In this document: in pieces, positions 25,331 to 33,220 of the stretch
Layout of the letters: each line of letters opens with the position of its first letter
Numbering within the stretch: position 1 is the stretch's first letter
Made by a program: the position numbers and the translations under genes
NCBI GenBank assembly: GCA_035284865.1
Contig: JAYKHL010000067.1
Coordinates: forward strand, 1-64,000
Reading direction: 5' to 3'
From: JAYKHL01 sp035284865
GTDB lineage: Bacteria; Cyanobacteriota; Sericytochromatia; S15B-MN24; JAQBPE01
DNA length: 64,000 bases
The notes under the pieces: model-generated
The model's database searches: none
Told to the model about the DNA's origin: nothing
Seen by the model: only the letters and a program-made list of their open reading frames with translations

Positions 25331-26472
25331 ACGGCCTGCGGGTGTGGCCCCTCTTGCTCGGGGCTGTCGCCGCCGGGGTGGGGGCGGCCCCGGGGCAGGC
25401 CCTGACCACGGGCGGGCTGGGGAGCCCCTGGTTGCTGGGACGAGGCCACCTGGCGGCCGTGCCGGAGGCCTGGCAGCGCCCCCTGCATGCGCTGGGCACC
25501 CTGCGCAAGCCAGGTCAGCTTGCAAACCAGCGGCCCACGCTGGCCGTCGGGCCTCGCTGGGTGGCCGGTGGCCCGGTCGGCCCGATCCCCTGGGCCCGGT
25601 TGCGGGCCAGCGGCCTGCGCGTGGTGGCGACGGGCCTGCGCACCCGGGCGGAGGTCAGGGCTTGGATGGCGCTCGGGGTCGATGGGATCGGGGGAGACCG
25701 GCCCGACGTCCTGGTGCTGGCCCTGGCGGCCCTCGACCGCGACGGCGACGGGCGCGTGGGAGACTGCCTGGATGCCGCCGGCCTGCCAGACCCCGAGCGC
25801 GTGGAGGTGAGGGGCTTCGCGGGGGCACGCGGGCTGCGGCCCGAGGGCACGCTGGCTGGCATCGAGGCCGCGCTCGATGTGGGGGTGACGGCCCTCGCGC
25901 TGCCGACCCGGCTCACGCGCGATGGCCGGGCGGTGCCGGCGCTCGACGCGGTGGTGCGGGCGGGCAAGCACCGGGATCTGCTCGGGAGCGCGGGGGCACC
26001 CTGGGGGCTGCTCGGGGAGGGGCCAGGCCTCGCCTCCCTGACCCTCGCTGAGCTGCGGGCGCGCTATGACCGCGGCGTGAGGCTGTCGGGGCAGCCAGCC
26101 CAGACCCTCGACCCGGCGGCCTCCCCCGTCGCCACGGCGTTCGCGATGGCGCGGGGCTGGTCCGGGCCCCACGCCTATGTCTCCCTGGATGAGGTCTTCC
26201 TGTTCCTCGAGGCCTATGCCGGGCACCACGCCCACGGTCCGGGCCGCTTGCTGCCTGAGGCGGCCCTGCGCGCCCAGGTGGCTGCGCGCGTGCGCGTGGT
26301 TGCCCAGCTGCCTGCGGGGCTGGCCGGCGTCAGCGTCGGTCGGGCCTGCCTGGAGGCGGCTCGACGGGCTGGCGCGAGCCAGCGCCTGACGGTGTCGTCA
26401 CCCGATCCTGCGGTCCTGACCCTGCTCCACCGGGAGGCGCCGCGAGCGGCGGTGGCGCTGGATGTACCCTGA
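25327..26472 (+). CDS. Degenerate glycerophosphodiester phosphodiesterase (GDPD)-like secreted protein
   Basis: A 381-residue protein starting at TTG 25327, four bases before the end of glpK (TTGA), with GGAGG at 25318-25322. A signal peptide ends near APGQA. It carries two GDPD-like segments: residues about 95-118 resemble a GDPD C-terminus (WMALGVDGIGGDRPD) and from about 155 a GDPD N-terminus (GFAGARGLRPEGTLAGIEAA; VGVTALALPTRLTRDGRAV). In normal GDPDs this reads HRGARG, PENT, ELD and HD. Here His-Arg is Phe-Ala, PENT is PEGT, ELD is ALP and the HD is gone, so the metal-binding catalytic residues are missing. Between the two is a Ca-loop-like DRDGDGRVGD. It may bind rather than cleave glycerophosphodiesters. 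Confidence 0.8.
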   Translation: MNGLRVWPLLLGAVAAGVGAAPGQALTTGGLGSPWLLGRGHLAAVPEAWQRPLHALGTLRKPGQLANQRPTLAVGPRWVAGGPVGPIPWARLRASGLRVVATGLRTRAEVRAWMALGVDGIGGDRPDVLVLALAALDRDGDGRVGDCLDAAGLPDPERVEVRGFAGARGLRPEGTLAGIEAALDVGVTALALPTRLTRDGRAVPALDAVVRAGKHRDLLGSAGAPWGLLGEGPGLASLTLAELRARYDRGVRLSGQPAQTLDPAASPVATAFAMARGWSGPHAYVSLDEVFLFLEAYAGHHAHGPGRLLPEAALRAQVAARVRVVAQLPAGLAGVSVGRACLEAARRAGASQRLTVSSPDPAVLTLLHREAPRAAVALDVP

Positions 26473-26526
26473 ACGGGGCGAGCCTGGCTCAGGCCGCGCC
26501 GCTCCCATCGGGCGCGAATGCGCGCA

Positions 26527-26562
26527 GCCTTCCGCCCTCCCGCCAGGAGAGAGGGGGAAGGC
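26527..26562 (+). terminator. Hairpin after the glpK operon
   Basis: GCCTTCCgCCCTC pairs with GAGGGGGAAGGC to give a 12-bp stem with one bulge and an 11-base loop. It lies 55 bases after the GDPD-like stop. No T-run follows, so it could be a terminator without a classic U tract or an RNA-stabilising hairpin. Confidence 0.45.
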
Positions 26563-26713
26563 AGGCTGGGAGAAGGGCCGCTGCGACCCGAAAGACAATG
26601 TGATGCGCAGCGTTTATCGTTGCGCCCCCAGGGTACAGAATCAACGAGGAGCGGGCTGGCAGCCCGGCGTCGATGGCGTCCGATCCCAGACCCCCGGTTG
26701 GAGGTAGTTGAAC

Positions 26714-28573
26714 ATGCCCCAGCTGTACGTCCGTGGCACACGCTTGATTGCCTGGACCACTTGCCTGGCCCTGGTGGCGGGTTGCAGCGTGGCACCAGGT
26801 GCCGTCGGCCCCTCGGCCGTCGCCCGGGGGGTGCCGAAGGCGCGGTCCTCGAAGCCCGCGGCTCCGATGGCGGGGGCTGCGCTGGCAACGGGGCCCGGTG
26901 TTCCGGCCGCGCCCGCTGCGAGCGGGACCAACCCGGCCGACGGCGGCTCGCCCCCCGTCGAGGCCGACGCGGCCCTTCCGGCGGTGCGCACCCTGCTGGA
27001 TGCCCTGCAGGTCCCGGGCCAACCCACCGAGCAGGTCGCCCAAGTCCGACAGGTGGGCACAGAGTTGGCCCTGTCGAGCTCTGTGGAAGGGCTGCTGGTC
27101 GAGGCCGAATGGCTCGCGGGCAACGGCCTGATCGGGCTCGATGCCAGTGGCCTGATCGGCCTCGATGCGAGTGGGCTCGTCGGGCTGGATGCTAATGGGC
27201 TGATCGGGTTGGACGCCAGCGGACTGATCGGGTTGGACGCCAGCGGGCTGATCGGGTTGGACGCGAGCGGCCTGGTGGGGGATGGTACCTTGCGGTACCG
27301 GTTGGCGACGCTCGAGGAAGCCTCTCCGCCCGGCGTTGATGTGCGAGCCGCCTGGGCGGTGCTGGCCCCCGAGCTTCGGGCCCAGCGCCTCAAGGCCCAC
27401 GTGCAGCGGGAAGCAAGGGTCTTCGAGGCCATCAAGGCGGGGCTGGCGGGTCGGGTGGCGGCCTTCAGCCGGCCTGAGGAGCCCGCCATCGAGACCCTGG
27501 CCGATGGGGGGCGGCGCATCACCTCCACGTTGGTGGTGGAAGACGGCGAGATCACGGTGGTTCGAGAGACAGACGCTGCCGGCATCCCGTTGCGGCTCGT
27601 GCAGCGGTTCCAGGGGGTGCTCGACGGTCAGCGGGTGGAGGCGGAGCGGGTTCGCTCGATCTTGGCCGATGGCTCGGCCGAGGTAGGCGCCGAGACCGTG
27701 CTCGGGGAGGGTGACGCCCGTGCGAGGGTGACGGTGGCCAAGCAGGTGGGGCCCGATGGCACCGTCACGGGCGCCGGGGAGATCGCCAGCGCCGGCGGCC
27801 TCACGGTGGCCTTCAACGCCGGCGGCAACGTGACGGGCTTTGAGCGGACTGAGGCCCGGGTACACGGCTTGGCCGTCGGCATCCAGCGCCTGGCAGGCCG
27901 CAGCGAGGCCTCGGTCAGCGTGGAGGGTGGTCAGGGCCAGGCCCAGATCGTACGGGTGAACGCGCGGTGGGCGCGCGAGACGCCGGTGCCAGCCTCCTCT
28001 GCGGGGAAAAACGCGTCGCCAGGACAGGCGAAACCAAACACCGGTAACGCGAACAAAGGCAACGGGAACGCGAACGCCGGCAACGGGAACCCAGGCAACG
28101 GGAACGCGAACAACGGCAACGCGAACGCGAACAACGGCAACGGGAACGCGAACAACGGCAACGGGAACGCGAACAACGGCAACGGGAACGCGAACAACGG
28201 CAACGGCAACGCGAATCCAGGCAACGGGAACGCGAACCCAGGCAACGCGAACGAGAACCCAGGCAACGGGAACGCGAACAACGGCAACGCGAGCGCGGGC
28301 AACGGCAACGCGAACGCGGGCAACGGCAACGCGAGCGCGAACAACGGCAACGCGAGCGCGAACAACGGCAACGCGAACGCGGGCAACGGCAACGCGAGCG
28401 CGGGCAACGGCAACGCGAGCGCGGGCAACGGCAACGCGAGCGCGAACAACGCGAGCGCGAACAACGCGAACGCGGGCAACGGCAACGCGAGTGCGAACAA
28501 CGCGCACGCCGGCAACGGCAACGCGAACGCGGGTAACGGCAACGGCAATGACAAACAGGGTGGGAGGCCGTGA
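26714..28573 (+). CDS. Lipoprotein with GLIGLDAS repeats and long Asn/Gly-rich tail
   Basis: A 619-residue lipoprotein (lipobox LVAGC near residue 24). After an Ala/Pro-rich linker there is a helical part (VEGLLVEAEWLAGN) and six exact-length copies of GLIGLDAS or close variants at residues 138-185. A central domain of about 240 residues is beta-rich (LVVEDGEITVVRE; RSILADGSAEVGAETVLGEG). From about residue 444 to 612 the tail is only Gly, Asn, Ala and a few Ser/Pro, in blocks such as GNGNANN, with almost no charge. The gene at 28686 is a paralog with the same core but an Asp-rich tail. Function unknown; an extracellular matrix or stalk-like role is a guess. ATG 26714 is preceded by GGAGGTAG. 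Confidence 0.82.
   Translation: MPQLYVRGTRLIAWTTCLALVAGCSVAPGAVGPSAVARGVPKARSSKPAAPMAGAALATGPGVPAAPAASGTNPADGGSPPVEADAALPAVRTLLDALQVPGQPTEQVAQVRQVGTELALSSSVEGLLVEAEWLAGNGLIGLDASGLIGLDASGLVGLDANGLIGLDASGLIGLDASGLIGLDASGLVGDGTLRYRLATLEEASPPGVDVRAAWAVLAPELRAQRLKAHVQREARVFEAIKAGLAGRVAAFSRPEEPAIETLADGGRRITSTLVVEDGEITVVRETDAAGIPLRLVQRFQGVLDGQRVEAERVRSILADGSAEVGAETVLGEGDARARVTVAKQVGPDGTVTGAGEIASAGGLTVAFNAGGNVTGFERTEARVHGLAVGIQRLAGRSEASVSVEGGQGQAQIVRVNARWARETPVPASSAGKNASPGQAKPNTGNANKGNGNANAGNGNPGNGNANNGNANANNGNGNANNGNGNANNGNGNANNGNGNANPGNGNANPGNANENPGNGNANNGNASAGNGNANAGNGNASANNGNASANNGNANAGNGNASAGNGNASAGNGNASANNASANNANAGNGNASANNAHAGNGNANAGNGNGNDKQGGRP
27125..27268 (+). repeat. Six tandem 24-bp in-frame repeats (GLIGLDAS)
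   Basis: Six contiguous 24-base units, each encoding GLIGLDAS with variants (GLVGLDAN once). The units differ by synonymous changes, so they have been kept by protein-level selection or have diverged since duplication. The paralog at 28686 has a single matching unit (GLVGLDGG). Confidence 0.9.
28043..28555 (+). repeat. Low-complexity repeat coding for Asn/Gly/Ala tail
   Basis: More than 500 bases of imperfect short repeats built from aacggcaacgggaacgcg, all in frame. The same DNA is open in long antisense frames, which are artefacts of low complexity. The tract is a likely site of slippage and length variation between strains. Confidence 0.9.
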
Positions 28574-28685
28574 ATCGGATGCCGACAGTGGGTTTTTCGT
28601 CCGGGGGTGCGGTCTGTGCCAACCCCGGGGGTGTGGGCCTGCAATGGCTCGCGGGGTATGCCGCGCAGCGGGGAGATGACCTCCA

Positions 28686-30215
28686 GTGAAGCCTGACGTG
28701 TTGCTTGGTACCTTCCTCGCTTTGAGTCTCTCGGTCTTGGGGCTCACCGCGTGTGGCGAGGGAGGGCCGGTGGCTATCCGGGGAGGTTTGGCGGGCGCTG
28801 CCTCACCCCTGCCAGGCGAGCCGGGTGCCCGGGTTGCCGCGCGGGTTCCGGGGACCCTGGCTGCTCGGGTGCCGAGGGGAGCTGCTGCCGTGGCGGCCTT
28901 GCTCGCGCCGGTGTCCCGAGGCGGTGAGGTCCCAGCCGTGGCGACGCAGGGGTCGGTCGAGGTCGGCACCGCCCTGGCCCTGGATACCTCCGTGCAGGCG
29001 CTGCTCTCGGACGCCGAACTGCTGGTCGGGAATGGCCTTGTGGGGCTTGATGGCGGCCTGCTGCTGTCCGACGGCGGGGCCCGGCTCGTGAGTGACGGCG
29101 GCCTCCGCTACGTGGTGTTGGGGGCCGACGACGAACCCGCCGCCGAGGAGGCGGTCCGCGTGGCCCGGGAGGGCTGGCGTGGACTCTCCGAGGCCGATCG
29201 GGAGGCCCGCAAGGCGCTGCACCGGCAACGCGAGGAGCGTGTCCTGGAGCTGGCCCGGGAAGGTCTCCAGCGGCGGCGTGGTGCCTTCCGCCAGGTGGGG
29301 GCGGCGGCCGAGGCTGCGGCGTCGGATGGGGGCAAGGTTGCCTTCGTCACGCTGGCTGCCCCGGGTGGTGAGGTTGTCGTCACCCGCGAGGTGGACGCCG
29401 GCGGCACCCCCGTGCGCGTGGCGCAGCGCTTTGTGGGCCAACTCGAGGGGGTGGCCGTCGAGGCGACGCGCTCCCGCACCTTCCGCCCAGATGGCTCGGT
29501 TCAGGTCGAGGCCTCCACGCTGCTTGGGGTGGGAGCCGAGGCTCGCACGCTGTCCTGGCGCAAGACCGTCTCCGCCGAGGGCGAGGTGACGGGGGCGGGG
29601 TCCGTGAGGGGGACGGACGGCCAGGCGATCGCGCTTGCCGTGTCTGGCGCCGTGACCGGGGACGAACGCGTCGAGGCTGACGTCGAGGGGATCGAGGTCG
29701 CCGTGGTGCGGGGTGCCGGTCGGGACGAAGCTGAGGTGCGCGTTCGTGGCCGAGACGGCAAGGAGCAGCGTGGGAAGTTCCGAGCCACGCTGGACGATCG
29801 GGACGATGACGCCGAGGAGGAGGTAGCCGGCAAGGAACGGGCCGGCAGCGAAGATGGTGCCGGCGCTGAACCCGGGGACGGCTCCGACGCCGGAGCGGGC
29901 GACGATGACAAAGACGGCGCTGATGACGACGACGGCGCTGATGACCAGGCCGGTCGCGATGCCCAGGCTGCTGATGACGACGTGGCGGATGCCGACCGGG
30001 GTGACGGCGACAGCCGCGACGGTGGCTGGAGTGGGGCCACCAAGCCTCGACCCGACGAGTCTCCGGCGGGCCAACCTTCGCCCTCATCAGCGCCGGATGG
30101 CCGCGACGACGACGACGACGACGGGAAGGGCAGTCGCTGGACAGGCGACGCGACGGCCACGCCCTCCCCGAGTCCGGCCCCGCGCACCTGGAGCGGTGGT
30201 GACAAGGACGACTGA
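28686..30215 (+). CDS. Paralogous lipoprotein with Asp-rich acidic tail
   Basis: A 509-residue lipoprotein (lipobox LGLTAC, Cys23) paralogous to the upstream gene. The matching parts are LLSDAELLVGNGLVGLDGG for VEAEWLAGNGLIGLDAS, RVARE and helical RQREERVLELAREGLQRRR, and the core with VTREVDAGGTPVRVAQRFVG for VRETDAAGIPLRLVQRFQG. From about residue 375 the tail becomes strongly acidic (DDRDDDAEEEVAG, GDDDKDGADDDDGADDQAG) and ends in a Pro/Ser-rich segment and a final GDKDD. It starts at GTG 28686. The acidic tail could bind Ca or other cations and would be extended. Gene pair and tail swap are the main clue; no known family is recognised. Confidence 0.82.
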   Translation: MKPDVLLGTFLALSLSVLGLTACGEGGPVAIRGGLAGAASPLPGEPGARVAARVPGTLAARVPRGAAAVAALLAPVSRGGEVPAVATQGSVEVGTALALDTSVQALLSDAELLVGNGLVGLDGGLLLSDGGARLVSDGGLRYVVLGADDEPAAEEAVRVAREGWRGLSEADREARKALHRQREERVLELAREGLQRRRGAFRQVGAAAEAAASDGGKVAFVTLAAPGGEVVVTREVDAGGTPVRVAQRFVGQLEGVAVEATRSRTFRPDGSVQVEASTLLGVGAEARTLSWRKTVSAEGEVTGAGSVRGTDGQAIALAVSGAVTGDERVEADVEGIEVAVVRGAGRDEAEVRVRGRDGKEQRGKFRATLDDRDDDAEEEVAGKERAGSEDGAGAEPGDGSDAGAGDDDKDGADDDDGADDQAGRDAQAADDDVADADRGDGDSRDGGWSGATKPRPDESPAGQPSPSSAPDGRDDDDDDGKGSRWTGDATATPSPSPAPRTWSGGDKDD

Positions 30216-30274
30216 GGTCTGCTCGCGGCGTCAGCGCCCCCACCGAGGGGCGTCACCGTCCGGGCGTTCGCGCC

Positions 30275-30442
30275 TCAAGGGTCCGAGCAGTCCCGCACGA
30301 AGCCGCACCGCTCGCACCTGAGCTTGCAGTGGACGTCCAGCATCGTGTGGCCGCACAGATCGCAGCTGTACCACTTGCCGGCGACCGGGCGTGGCACGGG
30401 AGGCGCATCTGGCGGCGGCGGCGGCGTCTGGCGGGGCTCCAC
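30275..30442 (-). CDS. Small zinc-ribbon protein of the HMG-CoA lyase operon
   Basis: A 55-residue protein downstream of the HMG-CoA lyase gene. It starts at GTG 30442, with GGAGG five bases upstream. A Pro-rich N-terminus is followed by a four-Cys ribbon: SCDLCGHTMLDVHCKLRCER, then CGFVRDCSDP, with CxxC pairs and an extra Cys/His. Small proteins with this WYSCDLCG...RDCSDP style are found beside acyl-CoA metabolism genes in several phyla, as far as I recall; their role is unknown. No other start fits as well; a longer upstream extension is only a shadow frame of the lyase gene. Confidence 0.75.
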   Translation of the reverse strand: MEPRQTPPPPPDAPPVPRPVAGKWYSCDLCGHTMLDVHCKLRCERCGFVRDCSDP

Positions 30443-30453
30443 AGGGGCCTCCG

Positions 30454-31380
30454 TCAGGCCGTGCGGCTGCGGCACTCGCGTGCGAGGTGGGCCCGCAGGT
30501 AGCGGCTCGGCAGCTCGCGGCCGAGCGTCTGCATCATCAGCCGGCTGGCGTCGATGACGCCTCGCAGCGAGATGCCCGTCTCGATGCCCATGTCGTCCAG
30601 CATGTACAGCAGGTCCTCCGTGGCGATGTTGCCCGTGGCGCCCGGGGCGTAGGGGCAGCCGCCGAGCCCTCCCACCGAGCTGTCGTAGGTGGTGATCCCC
30701 ATGTCGAGGCCGGCCACGACGTTGGCAAGGCCGAGGCCCCGGGTGTCGTGGAAGTGCAGCGCCAGCTGGGGCTCGGCGAGGTCGCGTCGCAGGAGCTCCA
30801 GCACGGCTTGCACCCTGCGGGGGGTGGCCACCCCGATGGTGTCGCCGAGCGACACCTGGTAAGCGCCCATGGCCAGAAGCGCGTGCGTCACATGGCGCAC
30901 CGTCCGGGCCTCGATCGGCCCTTCGTAGGGACAGCCCCACACGGTCGAGACGTAGGCGCGCACCCGTCGCCCTGCCGCCATCGCCGCCGCGGCCACCTCG
31001 GCATAGGCCGTCAGGGCCGAGGCGATGTCCCGGTTGGTGTTCTTGCGGGAGAAGGTCTCCGAGGCCGCCGCGAAGATGACCACCTCGTCCACGCCGGCCT
31101 CGAGGGCGGCCTCCAGCCCGCGAAGGTTGGGCACGAGGGCACTCAGCACCGTGCCTGGCCGGCGCTGCACCCCGGCCATCACCGCCGCCGCGTCTGCCAG
31201 CTGGGGCACCCACTTGGGGTTGACGAACGAGGTGGCCTCGACGTGGCGGCAGCCGGCGGCGCTCAGGGCATCCACCAGGGCGATCTTCGCGCCGGTAGGG
31301 ACCACCTCAGGTTCACTCTGGAGGCCGTCCCGGGGGCCGACCTCGACCACCGTCACCGCCGGGGGCAGGGCCTGGAACAT
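30454..31380 (-). CDS. Hydroxymethylglutaryl-CoA lyase
   Basis: A 308-residue TIM-barrel enzyme that cleaves HMG-CoA to acetyl-CoA and acetoacetate, the last step of leucine and isovalerate breakdown. The N-terminal EVGPRDGLQ motif, metal-binding His pair in LALHFHDTRGLGLANV and the HMGL signature GLGGCPYAPGATGN with the catalytic Cys are visible. Length is typical of the bacterial enzyme. It starts at ATG 31380, 6 bases after the stop of the biotin carrier gene, and is followed by the zinc-ribbon gene, so all four genes of this minus-strand cluster are one operon. Homocitrate and isopropylmalate synthases share the fold but lack the GLGGCPYAPGATGN signature. Confidence 0.95.
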   Translation of the reverse strand: MFQALPPAVTVVEVGPRDGLQSEPEVVPTGAKIALVDALSAAGCRHVEATSFVNPKWVPQLADAAAVMAGVQRRPGTVLSALVPNLRGLEAALEAGVDEVVIFAAASETFSRKNTNRDIASALTAYAEVAAAAMAAGRRVRAYVSTVWGCPYEGPIEARTVRHVTHALLAMGAYQVSLGDTIGVATPRRVQAVLELLRRDLAEPQLALHFHDTRGLGLANVVAGLDMGITTYDSSVGGLGGCPYAPGATGNIATEDLLYMLDDMGIETGISLRGVIDASRLMMQTLGRELPSRYLRAHLARECRSRTA

Positions 31381-31386
31381 CCTCCC

Positions 31387-31602
31387 TCACTCCAGGACGA
31401 TGAGTGGATCGCCTTCGTTGACGAAGTCGCCGGCACCCACCTTCACGTCCTTGACCGTCCCGTCCATCTCCGACGGGATGAACATCTGCATCTTCATGGA
31501 CTCGATACACACGACATCCATGCCCTCGGTGACGGCGTCGCCAGGCTTCACGAGCACATCGAGCACGGTCCCCGCCATGTTGGCGCTGATCTGGTTGGCC
31601 AC
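31387..31602 (-). CDS. Biotin carboxyl carrier protein (biotinyl domain only)
   Basis: A 71-residue biotinyl domain. The biotinylated Lys37 is in VCIESMKMQMFI and the domain ends in VKVGAGDFVNEGDPLIVLE. It lacks the N-terminal extension of AccB from fatty-acid synthesis and is of the size of the carriers in acyl-CoA carboxylases such as methylcrotonyl-, propionyl- or geranyl-CoA carboxylase. It starts at ATG 31602, lies between the biotin carboxylase gene and HMG-CoA lyase, and is spaced 17 and 6 bases from them. The carboxyltransferase subunit is not in this operon. Confidence 0.92.
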   Translation of the reverse strand: MANQISANMAGTVLDVLVKPGDAVTEGMDVVCIESMKMQMFIPSEMDGTVKDVKVGAGDFVNEGDPLIVLE

Positions 31603-31619
31603 GGTGGGTTCTCCTCCGG

Positions 31620-32972
31620 TTAGCGACTCGCACCCGCCTGGAGGGCGGTGGAGACGAAGTGGGTGCTGTGCCGGCCCTCCACGAAGGCCTCGTGCGACAG
31701 GAGCTCGATCAGGGTGGGAAGGTTGGTCTTGAGCCCCTCAATGCGCGTGGCGCGGAGGGCGTTGCGGAGGCGCTGGATCGCCTCCGCGCGGGTGGCCCCG
31801 TGCGCCACCACCTTGGCGAGCATGGGATCATAATGCGGCGTCACCACCGTCTCGCCCGTGATCCACGTGTCGATGCGCAGCCCCTCGCCCGTGGGCCACG
31901 TCAGCCCGGTGATGGTCCCCGGCGAAGGCATGAAAGTGCGCGGGTCCTCGGCATAGACGCGCGCCTCCACGGCATGGCCTTGCTGCGCGAGCTCGTGCTG
32001 GGCCCAGGGGAGGCGCTCCCCGGCCGCCACCTGAATCTGAAGCGCCACGAGGTCGACGCCGGTGATGGCCTCGGTCACGGGGTGCTCCACCTGGATGCGC
32101 GTGTTCATCTCCAGGAAGTAGAACCGGTGCTCGGCGTCCACCAGGAACTCGAAGGTGCCGGCGTTGGTGTAGCCGATGGCGCGAGCCGCCGCGACGGCAG
32201 CCTCCCCCATGGCCTGGCGCACCGCTTCGGGAAGGCGCGGCGCGGGCGCCTCCTCGATGACCTTCTGGTGCCGGCGCTGCACCGAGCAGTCGCGTTCGAA
32301 CAGGTGCACCACGTTGCCGTGGTGGTCGCCCACCACCTGCACCTCCACGTGACGGGGTTCAACGATGAGCTTCTCGACGTACATCGTGTCATCCCCGAAG
32401 TAGGCCTTGGCCCGCGCTGTCGCCATCTTCCAGGCCTTTTCAAGCTCGGCAGGGTCGTGGAGAGCCTGCATCCCGATGCCGCCTCCGCCCGCTGCGGCCT
32501 TGAGCATCACGGGGTAGCCGAGGTCGCGGGCGATGGCCTCGGCGTCGGCCAGATCCCGCGCAGGCCCCGGCGAACCCGGGACCACGGGTAGCCCGTGGGC
32601 GGCCATTGCCTCCCGGGCCTGCGTCTTGGAGCCCATCGCCGCAATCACGTCAGGCGTGGGGCCGATGAAGGTCAGCCCCGCCTCGGTGCACCGACGGGCG
32701 AACGCGGCGTTCTCGGACAGCAGGCCATAGCCGGGGTGCACGGCGTCACATCCGGTCGCCGCGGCCACCTCGAGCAGGCGGTCGACGTTGAGGTAGCTCT
32801 GAGGCACGGGAGCTGGGCCCACCAGCACGCTCTCATCGGCCTCCCGCGCGTGCGGAGCGAGGGCGTCGGCCTCGGAGTGCACGGTCACGGCCGGGATGCC
32901 GAGTTTGCGGCAGGCGGCCAGCACCCGCAGGGCGATCTCGCCGCGGTTGGCGATGAGAATCTTCTTGAACAC
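31620..32972 (-). CDS. accC: Biotin carboxylase (acyl-CoA carboxylase subunit)
   Basis: A 450-residue biotin carboxylase, which uses ATP and bicarbonate to carboxylate biotin on its carrier. Typical motifs are FKKILIANRGEIALRV at the N-terminus, the ATP-grasp glycine loop KAAAGGGGIGM, the FERDCSVQRRHQKVIEEAP segment, and EMNTRIQVEHPVTE. The size is that of a free AccC subunit rather than a fused enzyme. It starts at GTG 32972 behind GAGGAA. The carrier and HMG-CoA lyase follow directly, which favours a methylcrotonyl-CoA or other acyl-CoA carboxylase in leucine-type breakdown over fatty-acid synthesis; sharing with acetyl-CoA carboxylase remains possible. Confidence 0.93.
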   Translation of the reverse strand: MFKKILIANRGEIALRVLAACRKLGIPAVTVHSEADALAPHAREADESVLVGPAPVPQSYLNVDRLLEVAAATGCDAVHPGYGLLSENAAFARRCTEAGLTFIGPTPDVIAAMGSKTQAREAMAAHGLPVVPGSPGPARDLADAEAIARDLGYPVMLKAAAGGGGIGMQALHDPAELEKAWKMATARAKAYFGDDTMYVEKLIVEPRHVEVQVVGDHHGNVVHLFERDCSVQRRHQKVIEEAPAPRLPEAVRQAMGEAAVAAARAIGYTNAGTFEFLVDAEHRFYFLEMNTRIQVEHPVTEAITGVDLVALQIQVAAGERLPWAQHELAQQGHAVEARVYAEDPRTFMPSPGTITGLTWPTGEGLRIDTWITGETVVTPHYDPMLAKVVAHGATRAEAIQRLRNALRATRIEGLKTNLPTLIELLSHEAFVEGRHSTHFVSTALQAGASR

Positions 32973-33057
32973 GGCGGCTTCCTCGACGTCGTGATGGGCG
33001 CCTGGGCCGTGGCGACGGGGCGTCGGCGGCGCGCACAGGGGGCGGTTGGACGGCCTT

Positions 33058-33066
33058 ATCTTACCA
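33058..33066 (-). promoter_or_regulatory. Extended -10 promoter of the biotin carboxylase operon
   Basis: Minus-strand TGGTAAGAT (TG-N-TAAGAT), with about 80 bases to the accC start at 32972. The -35 region is not recognisable. Confidence 0.4.
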
Positions 33067-33220
33067 CCCCGCCTGCAGCCGGCGCCAGGGACCTTGTGGG
33101 GCGCGGCCTGCGCCCCGCCTCGTGTGACGGCCGGGCTGTCTGCGGCTCGAGGGCCGGTGGGTTGCACGCCTTGCTGGGGAATGATGGGCCCGTACCCGTC
33201 GCTGCCCTCCATCTGATTTC

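Noticed and set aside
27125..28555. Tandem repeats considered as a CRISPR array
   Set aside because: The units are contiguous, in frame and coding; there are no unique spacers of equal length.
27915..28644. Two overlapping minus-strand frames over the Asn/Gly tail
   Set aside because: Low-complexity repeats keep all frames open; products are repeats of short Cys/Ser/Arg or Leu/Pro/Ala units.
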